Part shown: positions 41,823 through 50,378 of the stretch, in pieces
How positions within the stretch are numbered: the first letter of the stretch is position 1
Layout of the letters: every line of letters starts with the position of its first letter
Origin: Erythrobacter sp. CCH5-A1
GTDB lineage: Bacteria; Pseudomonadota; Alphaproteobacteria; Sphingomonadales; Sphingomonadaceae
Assembly (NCBI RefSeq): GCF_001557115.1
Contig: NZ_LSKQ01000267.1
Coordinates: 1 to 64,000, forward strand
DNA length: 64,000 nucleotides
Direction: 5' to 3'
Notes under the pieces: generated by a model
What the model saw: the letters and a program-made list of their open reading frames with translations, nothing else
Told to the model about the DNA's origin: nothing
Database searches by the model: none
Made by a program: the position numbers and the translations under genes

Positions 41823-44576
41823 TTACTCGCCGAAGGTCCGCTGCCACCAGCCGCGGCGCGGCTTGGCTTCGGCTTCGGGTGCCGCTTCCGCCGCCGCTTC
41901 CTCGACCGGAGCCGGCTCGCTCACCTCGGCGGTTTCGGCGGGCTCGGCATCGGCGACCTTGGCCTTGCGGGGCGCGCGCTTGCGCTTGGGCTTTTCGGCC
42001 GGAGCCTCTTGCTCGGCGGGTGCGGCATCGGCGGCTTCGGCGGCGAGTTCGGGCGCGAGTTCGGCGGGGACTTCCTCCGCAACTGGCTCAGCCACCTTCT
42101 TCTTGCGCGGCGCGCGCACGCGCTTGGGCTTTTCGGCTGGAGCGGCTTCCTCGGCGGGGGCTTCGGCTTCGGGCTCGGCGGCGGGAACCTGGGCTTCGGC
42201 GGGAGCCTCGGCGCCCGCAACATCGCCGGCGCCGTCATCCCCGGTCACGGCCTCGCCGTCATCACCCTGCGCCTCGTCGCTGGCTTCGGGCCCATCGCCC
42301 TCACGACGCTTGCGACCGCGACCGCCGCGGCGGCGGCGCTTCTTGGGACGCGCTTCGCCATCCTCACCGGCCTCGGGTGCGGAGCCTTCGGCGCGATCTT
42401 CATCTCCGGCCTCGTCGCCGCCATCCTCGCCACGCTCTTCGCGTTCGTCGCCGCCTTCGCCGTCCTCGCGCTCGCGATTGCGGTTGCGGCCGCCGCGCCG
42501 ACGCCGGCGCTTCTTCTTGCGATTGCCGCCCTCATCGTCGTTGTCGGCACGCTCGCGGCGAGCGGGGCGCTCGTCGCGCTCCTCAGCCACTTCCTCGGCG
42601 AAGTCTTCCTCCTCCTCGGGCAGGTCATCATCGTCGTCATCGTCGATGATCGGTTCGAACTTGGGCGCCTGCGAGGGGCGCGGGCCGGAGCTGGAGACGC
42701 TCATCTTGGCGCCTTCCTGCTCGCCCTCGGGCACCACCTCGACGCTGACGCCGTAGCGCTGCTCGATCTCGACGAGGTCGGCGCGCTTTTCGTTGAGGAG
42801 GTAGATCGCCGCCTCGGTGCTGGCCGCGAGGCGGATCTGTGTGCCCTTGCCGCGCGCCGCCTCGTCCTCGATCAGGCGCAGCGCCGAGAGACCGGCGGAC
42901 GATGCCGTACGCACGAGGCCGGTGCCGTCGCAATGCGGGCAGGCGCGGGTGGTCGCTTCGAGCACCCCGGTGCGCAGCCGCTGGCGGCTCATTTCCATCA
43001 GGCCGAAGGAGCTGATGCGGCCCACCTGGATGCGCGCGCGATCGTTCTTGAGCGCGTCCTTCATCGCCTTCTCGACCTTCCTCACATTGGAGGGGTATTC
43101 CATGTCGATGAAGTCGATGACGACGAGGCCGGCCATGTCGCGCAGGCGCAGCTGGCGGGCGATTTCGCGCGCGGCTTCGAGGTTGGTGTGGAGCGCGGTC
43201 GCCTCGATCCCGTGCTCCTTGGTGGAGCGGCCGGAGTTGATGTCGATCGATACCAGCGCCTCGGTCGGGTTGATGATGAGGTAGCCGCCGCTCTTCAGCT
43301 GCACCATCGGATCATACATCGCGCGCAGCTGGTCTTCGGCGCCGTAGCGCTGGAACAGGGGCACGGGGTCCGAATAGGCCTTCACCCGCCGCGCGTGGCT
43401 AGGCATTAGCAGCTTCATGAAGGCCTTGGCCGACTTGTAGCCTTCCTCGCCCTCGACGACGACTTCCTCGATTTCCTTGTTGTAGATGTCGCGGATCGCG
43501 CGCTTGATGAGGTCGCTGTCCGAATGGATCAGCGCGGGCGCGACCGAGGCGAGGGTGTTCTCGCGGATCTCGTCCCACACGCGGGCGAGGTAGTCGAAGT
43601 CGCGCTTGATCTCGGGCTTGGTGCGGCTCATGCCGGCGGTGCGCACGATCAGCCCCATGGTCTTGGGCAGCTTGAGGTCCGAGACCATGTCCTTCAGCCG
43701 CTTGCGATCGCTGGTCGAGCTGATCTTGCGGCTGATCCCGCCGCCGTGCGACGAGTTGGGCATGAGCACGGTGTAACGGCCCGCGAGGCTCAGATAGGTG
43801 GTCAGCGCCGCGCCCTTGTTGCCGCGCTCTTCCTTGACGACCTGGACGAGCAGCACCTGGCGGCGCTGGATTACGTCCTGGATCTTGTAACGGCGGCGCA
43901 GCGCCATGCGCTTGGCGCGCACCTCGTCGACCTGCTTGGCGCGGCTGCGGCCGCCCTTGCTGTCGCCGCGTTCGCCCTTGCCGCCCTGACGGCGGCGACC
44001 GCGACCGCGGCCGCGACGTTCCTCGCCATTCTCGTCGGAGGATTCTTCGCCCTCGCTCTCGCCGCTCTCTTCGTCAGAAGCATCATCTTCGGCGCTGTCT
44101 TCCTCGTCCGAAGCGCCGCCTTCGATGGTGGCGACATCGTCCTTGTCGGAGGTGTCGACTTCCTCGACGCCGTTTTCGGCGAAGTCTTCGGCGAGCGCTT
44201 CGCCGCTGTCGTCCTCGGCGTCATATTCGGCGCCGGGGGCGATGCCTTCGTCCTCTTCCTCGGCGCGCAGGCGTTCCTCTTCCTCGGCGGCCTCGGCCTC
44301 CTCGGCGAGCAGCGCGTCGCGGTCCGCCTTGGGGATCTGGTAGTAATCGGGGTGGATTTCGCTGAAGGCGAGGAAGCCGTGGCGATTGCCGCCGAAGTCG
44401 ACAAAAGCCGCCTGCAGCGAGGGTTCGACCCGGGTTACCTTGGCGAGATAGATATTGCCCTTGATCTGCTTGTGTTCGGCAGATTCAAAGTCGAATTCCT
44501 CAATCCGGTTGCCTTGCAGAACCGCCACCCGGGTTTCTTCCGGGTGGCGCGCATCGATAAGCATGCGCGTTGCCAT
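41823..44576 (-). CDS. rne: Ribonuclease E
   Basis: A 917-residue endoribonuclease, the core of the RNA degradosome. MATRMLIDARHPEETRVAV is the family start, and ATG 44576 is chosen for this reason. The N-terminal S1 region (KGNIYLAKVTRVEPSLQAAFVDFGGNRHGFL) is split by an acidic insertion (about 90-200) rich in Glu, Asp and Ser with a basic RGRGRGRRR end, as known in alphaproteobacteria. The catalytic DNase I-like part has VVIDFIDMEYPSN, and the Zn-link is TRACPHCDGTGL near 553. The C-terminal third is disordered, Arg-rich and Ala/Pro/Glu-rich, a scaffold for partners. The 425-base leader upstream suits autoregulation. Confidence 0.95.
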   Translation of the reverse strand: MATRMLIDARHPEETRVAVLQGNRIEEFDFESAEHKQIKGNIYLAKVTRVEPSLQAAFVDFGGNRHGFLAFSEIHPDYYQIPKADRDALLAEEAEAAEEEERLRAEEEDEGIAPGAEYDAEDDSGEALAEDFAENGVEEVDTSDKDDVATIEGGASDEEDSAEDDASDEESGESEGEESSDENGEERRGRGRGRRRQGGKGERGDSKGGRSRAKQVDEVRAKRMALRRRYKIQDVIQRRQVLLVQVVKEERGNKGAALTTYLSLAGRYTVLMPNSSHGGGISRKISSTSDRKRLKDMVSDLKLPKTMGLIVRTAGMSRTKPEIKRDFDYLARVWDEIRENTLASVAPALIHSDSDLIKRAIRDIYNKEIEEVVVEGEEGYKSAKAFMKLLMPSHARRVKAYSDPVPLFQRYGAEDQLRAMYDPMVQLKSGGYLIINPTEALVSIDINSGRSTKEHGIEATALHTNLEAAREIARQLRLRDMAGLVVIDFIDMEYPSNVRKVEKAMKDALKNDRARIQVGRISSFGLMEMSRQRLRTGVLEATTRACPHCDGTGLVRTASSAGLSALRLIEDEAARGKGTQIRLAASTEAAIYLLNEKRADLVEIEQRYGVSVEVVPEGEQEGAKMSVSSSGPRPSQAPKFEPIIDDDDDDDLPEEEEDFAEEVAEERDERPARRERADNDDEGGNRKKKRRRRRGGRNRNREREDGEGGDEREERGEDGGDEAGDEDRAEGSAPEAGEDGEARPKKRRRRGGRGRKRREGDGPEASDEAQGDDGEAVTGDDGAGDVAGAEAPAEAQVPAAEPEAEAPAEEAAPAEKPKRVRAPRKKKVAEPVAEEVPAELAPELAAEAADAAPAEQEAPAEKPKRKRAPRKAKVADAEPAETAEVSEPAPVEEAAAEAAPEAEAKPRRGWWQRTFGE
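44523..44549 (-). promoter_or_regulatory. Hairpin inside the first codons of rne
   Basis: In the rne transcript CGCCACCCGG and CCGGGTGGCG form a perfect 10-base-pair stem with a 7-base A-rich loop. It covers about codons 10-18. Position this close to the start suggests an effect on translation or a self-cleavage site, but it may also be a by-product of GC-rich codons. Confidence 0.4.
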
Positions 44577-45001
44577 TGAATAGTCTCCATGCGCCCGGCC
44601 TTGACCGCGTGAGCGGTGGAAGGGGGCGCGCATATTGTGGTGAACCGGCGCGCCCTGGGGCCTTGCCGGAAGGGATAATCGCGCTGTGAGCGCCAGAGGC
44701 ACCCGGCGCGAAGCTCGTGTCTGCAATGGCGAGCGTGCGGCCAAGCGCCGCGCCTTCTCCCGAAACAGCAGCCAAACGCCTGTCGCGCTGGGTGCTGGTT
44801 GTCCGGGAAAAGCGATCTGTCACTGCATCAACCTGTATTGGACCGGGCGCGAAGGATATCGATTGCCCGGAGCAAGGGGCGGGCGGGAGTGCGCGGGTTG
44901 CGCTCTTATCCGGCCCCTGTGGCAGCAGTGCTAGCACTGTGGGGCGGCCCCCGCAACTCTATTGCGTTTGCCCGTGACAAGAACGTAAGCCGCAAGGCGC
45001 A
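44577..45001. other. Long intergenic region: rne leader and amidase promoter zone
   Basis: The only gap longer than 300 bases. It must hold the rne leader (minus) and the amidase promoter (plus). A perfect 14-base palindrome, CAGTGCTAGCACTG, lies at 44926-44939. Short open frames in it overlap each other on both strands and look like chance. No tRNA-like or known RNA structure was recognised. Confidence 0.5.
44926..44939. promoter_or_regulatory. 14-base perfect palindrome CAGTGCTAGCACTG
   Basis: A perfect palindrome 62 bases before the amidase start and about 350 bases before the rne start. It resembles half-sites of the CIRCE element but in reverse order and without its spacer, so it is not CIRCE. 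It may be an operator for a dimeric regulator. Confidence 0.4.
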
Positions 45002-45919
45002 ATGAGTTACCGCACCCTCCTGCTGATCGTTCTCCTCGTCCCGGCGGCGCTGCTGGGCGGGGCGAAGGCCTTGGGGCTGGTGATCCCGGTGCCGATCTGG
45101 GGGCGTGATTATGTGCTCCATTTCCCCTTCGCGGGCGAGGCGGCCGCGCCGCCCGAACTGCCCCTCGTCGAAGGCCCCGACGATCCCTCACGCCCGCTGG
45201 TGGTGATCGATGCCGGGCACGGCGGGCGCGATCCCGGGGCGGTGGGCGAGGATGCCGAGGGCACGCGCTTCGAGGAGAAGGCGATCACCCTCGCCATCGC
45301 GCTCGCGCTGCGCGACGAATTGCTGAAGCGGGGCGGGGTGCGGGTGGCGCTGACCCGCGCCGACGACCGCATCATTCCGCTTGCGCACCGCCCCGAAATC
45401 GCCCGCCTGCTGGGCGCCGACCTGTTCGTCTCGATCCACGCCGACAGCGCAGGCGAGGCCAATGACGCGGTAAGCGGCGCGAGCATCTACACGCTCTCCG
45501 CCGAAGCCTCGAGCGAGGCTGCGGCGCGGTTTGCGGCGCGCGAGAACGATGCCGACCGGTTGAACGGCATCACCATCGCAGGCGCGAGCAAGGATGTCAG
45601 CGCGATCCTCGTCGACCTGTCGCAGCAGCGCACGCAGGAGGATGCGTTGGCCTTTGCCGGCCTCGTGCTGCGCGAGGGCGAGAGCGCGCTGGCCTTCGTC
45701 CCCCAGCCGCGCCGGTCGGCGGCGCTGGCGGTGCTGCGCGCGCCGGACGTGCCCTCGGTGCTGTTCGAAAGCGGCTTCGTCACCAACCGCGATGACCGCG
45801 CGCGCCTCACCACGCCTGAGGGCCGGGCGCAGTATGCCGGCGTGCTGGCGCGCGCGATCCGGGTGTTTTTCGCCCGCCGGGCAGCGACCCCGGAGAGGGC
45901 GGATGCGGGCGGGGAATAG
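45002..45919 (+). CDS. N-acetylmuramoyl-L-alanine amidase (Amidase_3)
   Basis: A 305-residue zinc amidase that cuts the stem peptide from MurNAc during cell separation. An N-terminal hydrophobic segment (4-22) is a signal anchor. The catalytic domain begins VVIDAGHGGRDPGA (His73), with a Glu ligand near 91 in FEEKAI and SIHADS (His near 147), and ends VLFESGFVTNRDD. There is no AMIN domain, so septal targeting is not evident. The gene precedes PBP1A by 54 bases, a common cell-wall pairing in sphingomonads. Confidence 0.92.
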   Translation: MSYRTLLLIVLLVPAALLGGAKALGLVIPVPIWGRDYVLHFPFAGEAAAPPELPLVEGPDDPSRPLVVIDAGHGGRDPGAVGEDAEGTRFEEKAITLAIALALRDELLKRGGVRVALTRADDRIIPLAHRPEIARLLGADLFVSIHADSAGEANDAVSGASIYTLSAEASSEAAARFAARENDADRLNGITIAGASKDVSAILVDLSQQRTQEDALAFAGLVLREGESALAFVPQPRRSAALAVLRAPDVPSVLFESGFVTNRDDRARLTTPEGRAQYAGVLARAIRVFFARRAATPERADAGGE

Positions 45920-45973
45920 GTTTGCAATGCCGCTAGCCTTGGCGCGCATCGGCGTGCTAGTTGGCCCGCGTCC

Positions 45974-48490
45974 ATGACCGAGACCCCTACGCCTTCCGCG
46001 CCGCAATCGAACTGGGCCTACCTGCGTTACCGCGTCAACCGCGACCTGCGCGGCGTGCTCGCCTGGTTCGGCGCACGCTGGCGGCAGAGCCGGTTGTTCA
46101 GGCTCGTCGCGATCGCCTTCGGGGCTTTCCTGACGCTTTGGATCGCGGTCTTCGTATGGCTCGCGAGCGATCTGCCCGAGGCCGAGGCGCTCCTCACCTA
46201 CGAAACCCCGCTGCCCACCGTGGTGCGCGGGATGGATGGCGAAATCGTCCATTCCTACGCCCGCGAACGGCGCGTGCAGCTGCAATATGCGGACTTTCCG
46301 CAAAAGCTGGTCGAGGCCTATCTCGCCGCCGAGGACAAGACCTTCTTCAGCCACGGCGGCGTCGATTTCTTCGGCACGGCGGGCGCGGTGATCGACTACC
46401 TCAATCCGGCGCGGACGGGCCGCGCGGTCGGTGGCTCGACCATCACCCAGCAGGTCGCCAAGAACCTGCTGCTTGGCGACGAATATTCGGTGACGCGCAA
46501 GCTCAAGGAAATGATCCTCGCCGGCCGCATCGAGCAGGTGCTTACCAAGCAGGAAATTCTCGAGCTCTATCTCAACGAAATCCCGCTCGGTCGCCGCTCC
46601 TTCGGGGTGCAGGCGGCTGCACGGGCCTATTTCGACAAGGATGTCGACCAGCTCCAGCTGCACGAGATGGCCTTCCTCGCGATTCTGCCCAAGGCGCCTG
46701 AGAAATACGGGCGCAAGGGGCAGGAGCAGGAGGCGCTCGCGCGGCGGAACTACGTGCTCGACCAGATGGAGAAGAACGGCTTCATCACCGGCTCGGAGCG
46801 CCGTGCCGCGGCCGCGCAGCCGCTGGGCATGGTCACCCAGCGGCGAGAGCGTTCGGTCGATGCGGGCTATTTCCTCGAGGAAGTGCGCCGCGAGCTCATC
46901 AATCGCTTCGGGGAGACCGCGGAGAAGGGGCCGAATTCGGTCTATGCAGGCGGCCTGTGGGTGCGCACCTCGCTCGATCCCCAGATGCAGGCGGCCGCGC
47001 GCGATGCCTTGCGCGAAGGCCTGCTGCGCTATCACGGCGGGCGCGCCTGGGCCGGGCCGATCGCGACGCTCGACGTCTCGGAAGGCAACTGGGCGAGCCA
47101 GCTGCAATCCTCGCCCCTGGGCATCAGCTACAAGGACTGGCGCGTCGGCGTGGTCACGCAGCGCAGCGGGCAGAACGCGCGCATCGGCTTTGCCGACGGC
47201 AGCGAGGCGCCGCTGTTCGGCCTGCCCAATGCACTGAAGGCCGGTGACGTGATCGCCGCCTCGCCATCGGGCAATGGCTTTGCTGTGCGCACGATTCCCG
47301 AGGCGCAGGGCGCGCTGGTGGTGGAGCAGGCGCAGACCGGCCGGGTCCTGGCGATGCAGGGCGGCTTCGACAACCGCCTGTCGGACTTCAACCGCGCCAC
47401 ACAGGCCAACCGCCAGCCGGGTTCGACCATCAAGCCCTTCGTTTATGCCGCCGGGCTCGACAACGGGATGACCCCTTCGACCCAGGTCGATAACTCGCGC
47501 TTCTGCTATTATCAGGGCGCCAACCTCGGCGAGAAGTGCATCCGCGGTTCGGGCAGCGGCGGGCAGCACCCGATGCGCTACGGCCTCGAACAGTCGCAGA
47601 ACATCATGACCGTGCAGATCGGGATGACCGCGGGAATGCCCAATGTCGTCAAGGAGATCGAGCGGCTCGGGATCGGCAAGTTCCCGCCCTATCCCTCGAC
47701 CGCGCTGGGGGCGGGAGAGACGACGCTGGTCAAGATGGTCGCGGCCTATTCGGCGCTCGCCAACCACGGCCGGCTCGCGCCGCCGACGCTGATCGACTAT
47801 GTGCAGGACCGCCGCGGCAAGGTGCTGTGGCGGGCCGACACCCGCGATTGCCGGGGGTGCAACATGCCCAAGTGGGACGGCAAGCCGATGCCGCGCTTCG
47901 GGGTTATGGGCGCGCAGGCGATGGACGCGCGCACCGCCTTCCAGGTGATGCACATGCTGCGCGGCGCGGTGAGTCGGGGGACGGCGACAGTGCTCAACTC
48001 GCTCGGCCTGCCGCTGTTCGGCAAGACCGGAACGACGACCGGTCCCAAGGACGTGTGGTTCATCGGCGGAACGCAGCAACTGATCGCGGGCGCTTACGTG
48101 GGCTTCGACCAGCCCCGCAACATGGGCGGCTATGCCTTCGGCGGCACGATTTCCGCGCCGATCATCAAGAGCCTGATCGAGAAGACCAAGCCCAAGTGGT
48201 CCGATCTTCCCCCCGTGGCGCCCGCGGGCGTCAGAATGGTGCGGATCGACCGCCGCTCGGGCAAGCGCGTGTTCGATGGCTGGCCGAGCGACGATCCCAA
48301 GTCGGCGATCATCTGGGAAGCCTTCAAGCCCGATACCGAGCCCGAGCGCTACACGCGGCAGGACGCGATCGCGGCCAAGCGCAACGAGATCCTCGCGCTG
48401 ATCCGCGCCGGGCGCCAGAGTGCCGCCAGCGCGGTGGTTGATACGCCGCCCGATGAAGGCACGGTGATCGAAGAGGGCGGCATTGACTGA
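45974..48490 (+). CDS. mrcA: Penicillin-binding protein 1A (bifunctional glycosyltransferase/transpeptidase)
   Basis: An 838-residue class A PBP. A membrane anchor lies at about 45-65. The GT51 domain has AAEDKTFFSHGGVD (catalytic Glu near 119) and GGSTITQQVAKNLLL near 155. A linker and OB-like domain follow, then the transpeptidase with PGSTIKPFVYA (SxxK near 482), the SQN motif in LEQSQNIMTVQIGM near 538, and GKTGTTTG near 684. It polymerises and crosslinks peptidoglycan in the periplasm. Starts 54 bases after the amidase gene. Confidence 0.95.
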   Translation: MTETPTPSAPQSNWAYLRYRVNRDLRGVLAWFGARWRQSRLFRLVAIAFGAFLTLWIAVFVWLASDLPEAEALLTYETPLPTVVRGMDGEIVHSYARERRVQLQYADFPQKLVEAYLAAEDKTFFSHGGVDFFGTAGAVIDYLNPARTGRAVGGSTITQQVAKNLLLGDEYSVTRKLKEMILAGRIEQVLTKQEILELYLNEIPLGRRSFGVQAAARAYFDKDVDQLQLHEMAFLAILPKAPEKYGRKGQEQEALARRNYVLDQMEKNGFITGSERRAAAAQPLGMVTQRRERSVDAGYFLEEVRRELINRFGETAEKGPNSVYAGGLWVRTSLDPQMQAAARDALREGLLRYHGGRAWAGPIATLDVSEGNWASQLQSSPLGISYKDWRVGVVTQRSGQNARIGFADGSEAPLFGLPNALKAGDVIAASPSGNGFAVRTIPEAQGALVVEQAQTGRVLAMQGGFDNRLSDFNRATQANRQPGSTIKPFVYAAGLDNGMTPSTQVDNSRFCYYQGANLGEKCIRGSGSGGQHPMRYGLEQSQNIMTVQIGMTAGMPNVVKEIERLGIGKFPPYPSTALGAGETTLVKMVAAYSALANHGRLAPPTLIDYVQDRRGKVLWRADTRDCRGCNMPKWDGKPMPRFGVMGAQAMDARTAFQVMHMLRGAVSRGTATVLNSLGLPLFGKTGTTTGPKDVWFIGGTQQLIAGAYVGFDQPRNMGGYAFGGTISAPIIKSLIEKTKPKWSDLPPVAPAGVRMVRIDRRSGKRVFDGWPSDDPKSAIIWEAFKPDTEPERYTRQDAIAAKRNEILALIRAGRQSAASAVVDTPPDEGTVIEEGGID

Positions 48491-48544
48491 GGCGCCGGGC
48501 GATTTGATTCGGAACCGCTGGCGGGGCTTGGGGGTTGGGACGCC

Positions 48545-49075
48545 ATGAACCGCTTTATCCGCACCCACGCCGCCGCGCTCGCGCTTGCCGCTCTCGTCGC
48601 CACCGCAGCCTCGGCCGAACTGGCCCAAGGCGCGAGGGCCCCCGCCTTCGCCACCCAGGCGGCGCTTGCGGGCAAGGCCTTCGGGTTCAACCTCAAGGCC
48701 GCGCTGGCGAAGGGGCCGGTGGTGCTCTATTTCTATCCCAAGGCTTTCACGCAGGGCTGCACGCTCGAAGCCAATGCCTTTGCCGAGGCCATGCCGCAGT
48801 TCAAGGCGGCGGGCGCGACCGTCATCGGCATGTCGGCTGACGATATCGAGACCTTGAAGGATTTCAGCCGCAAGGAATGCCGCGATGCCTTCCCGGTCGG
48901 GGTCGCCACGCCGCAGATCGCCAAGGCTTACGATGTCGCGATGGCGTCCGGGCTGACCCGCCGCACCTCCTACGTGATCGCCCGCGATGGCCGGATCGTC
49001 GCGGTCCACGCCAACGCCGACTACCGCGACCATGTCGCCAAGACGCTGGCGGCGGTGCGCGCGCTCAGGAACTAG
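48545..49075 (+). CDS. Exported peroxiredoxin (BCP/AhpC-TSA-like)
   Basis: A 176-residue thiol peroxidase. Residues 1-24 are a signal peptide ending ATAASA, unusual for BCP-type enzymes, which are mostly cytoplasmic. The peroxidatic Cys72 lies in FYPKAFTQGCTLEA and a possible resolving Cys112 in FSRKECRDAF. It would reduce hydroperoxides in the periplasm, needing a periplasmic reductant. Starts 54 bases after PBP1A and has GGGTTGGGA upstream. Confidence 0.88.
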   Translation: MNRFIRTHAAALALAALVATAASAELAQGARAPAFATQAALAGKAFGFNLKAALAKGPVVLYFYPKAFTQGCTLEANAFAEAMPQFKAAGATVIGMSADDIETLKDFSRKECRDAFPVGVATPQIAKAYDVAMASGLTRRTSYVIARDGRIVAVHANADYRDHVAKTLAAVRALRN

Positions 49076-49162
49076 CGGGCGGGGCAGAGGCGCTTTACAA
49101 TCGCGCAGGTAGCGCTAAGCGCGTCCGCCTCATTCACGCTTTTTCCCACGAAGGACTGACCG

Positions 49163-50290
49163 ATGCGGGCCGAGGCCCAGGCTTACATCAACCGGATCGA
49201 GGCAGCGCTGGCCCTCGTGCGCCTGTCGCTCGACTGGGACCGCGCGCTGCGCCGGCTCGACGAGCTCAATGCGCGCGTGCAGGACCCGAACCTGTGGGAC
49301 AATCCCAAGCAGGCGCAGGCGATCAGCCGCGAGCAGAAGACGCTCGAAACCGCGGTGAACACCGTGAACGAGATCGCCGCCGAAATGGCCGACGCGATCG
49401 AGTTCATCGAATTGGGCGAGGCCGAGGGCGAGGAGACGATCGTCGAGGACGGCCTCGCCACGCTCGCCGCGCTCGCCGACCGGGCCGATGCCGACAAGGT
49501 CCAGGCGCTGCTCTCGGGCGAGGCGGACGGCAACGACACCTATCTCGAAATCCACGCCGGCGCGGGCGGGACCGAGAGCCAGGACTGGGCCGAGATGCTC
49601 TTCCGCATGTATGGCCGCTGGGCCGAACGCCGCGGCTTCAAGGTCGAAACGGTCGAATATCAGGCGGGCGAACAGGCCGGAATCAAGTCCGCGACCCTGC
49701 TGATCAAGGGCGACGGTGCATACGGTTATGCCAAGACCGAAAGCGGCGTCCACCGCCTCGTCCGCATCAGCCCCTATGACAGCTCGGCGCGGCGCCACAC
49801 CTCTTTCTCGAGCGTGTGGGTCTTCCCCGTGATCGACGATTCGTTCGAGATCGAGATCAACCCGGCCGACCTCAAGATCGACACCTACCGTGCGTCGGGC
49901 GCGGGCGGGCAGCACGTCAACACCACCGATTCGGCGGTGCGCATCACCCACCAGCCGACCGGCATCGTGGTGGCGAGCCAGCAGGACCGCAGCCAGCACA
50001 AGAACCGCGAAATCGCTATGAACATGCTGAAGGCGCGGCTTTACGAGGCGGAAATGCGTGCGCGCGAGGAAGCAGCGAGCGCCGAGCACTCGGCCAAGAG
50101 CGACATCGGGTGGGGCCACCAGATCCGCTCCTACGTCTTGCAGCCCTACCAGATGGTCAAGGACCTGCGCACCGGCGTCGTCTCGACCTCGCCCGACGCC
50201 GTGCTCGACGGGGCGATCGACCCCTTCATCTCGGCCGCGCTCGCCCAGCGGGTGACGGGCGAGAAGGTCGAGATCGAGGACGTGGAGTAG
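49163..50290 (+). CDS. prfB: Peptide chain release factor 2
   Basis: RF2, 375 residues, ends translation at UAA and UGA. The catalytic GGQ is in SGAGGQHVNTTDSAVR near 249, and the tripeptide region is SPYDSSARRHTSF. The frame is uninterrupted near codon 26, so this gene has no programmed frameshift of the E. coli type, which is common in alphaproteobacteria. ATG 49163 follows AAGGA. No terminator seen in the 88 bases before the next gene. Confidence 0.95.
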   Translation: MRAEAQAYINRIEAALALVRLSLDWDRALRRLDELNARVQDPNLWDNPKQAQAISREQKTLETAVNTVNEIAAEMADAIEFIELGEAEGEETIVEDGLATLAALADRADADKVQALLSGEADGNDTYLEIHAGAGGTESQDWAEMLFRMYGRWAERRGFKVETVEYQAGEQAGIKSATLLIKGDGAYGYAKTESGVHRLVRISPYDSSARRHTSFSSVWVFPVIDDSFEIEINPADLKIDTYRASGAGGQHVNTTDSAVRITHQPTGIVVASQQDRSQHKNREIAMNMLKARLYEAEMRAREEAASAEHSAKSDIGWGHQIRSYVLQPYQMVKDLRTGVVSTSPDAVLDGAIDPFISAALAQRVTGEKVEIEDVE

Positions 50291-50378
50291 GCCTTTGCTC
50301 CGGCTTCCGGTTGCATAGCGAAACGATTTGAATTTCCGTGCCTTGTAGCGGAACCTTGCGACGAGAGGAGCAAGGCCG

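Noticed and set aside
44926..44939. Palindrome as a CIRCE element for HrcA
   Set aside because: CIRCE is TTAGCACTC, nine bases, GAGTGCTAA. Here the halves are in the opposite order with no spacer.
45188..49033. A minus-strand open frame of nearly 1300 codons opposite the amidase, PBP1A and peroxiredoxin genes
   Set aside because: It is a codon-bias shadow of well-supported genes, with Arg/His/Gly-rich composition and no domain.
49163..49260. Programmed frameshift in prfB
   Set aside because: The frame is continuous through the usual frameshift position, with no in-frame TGA.
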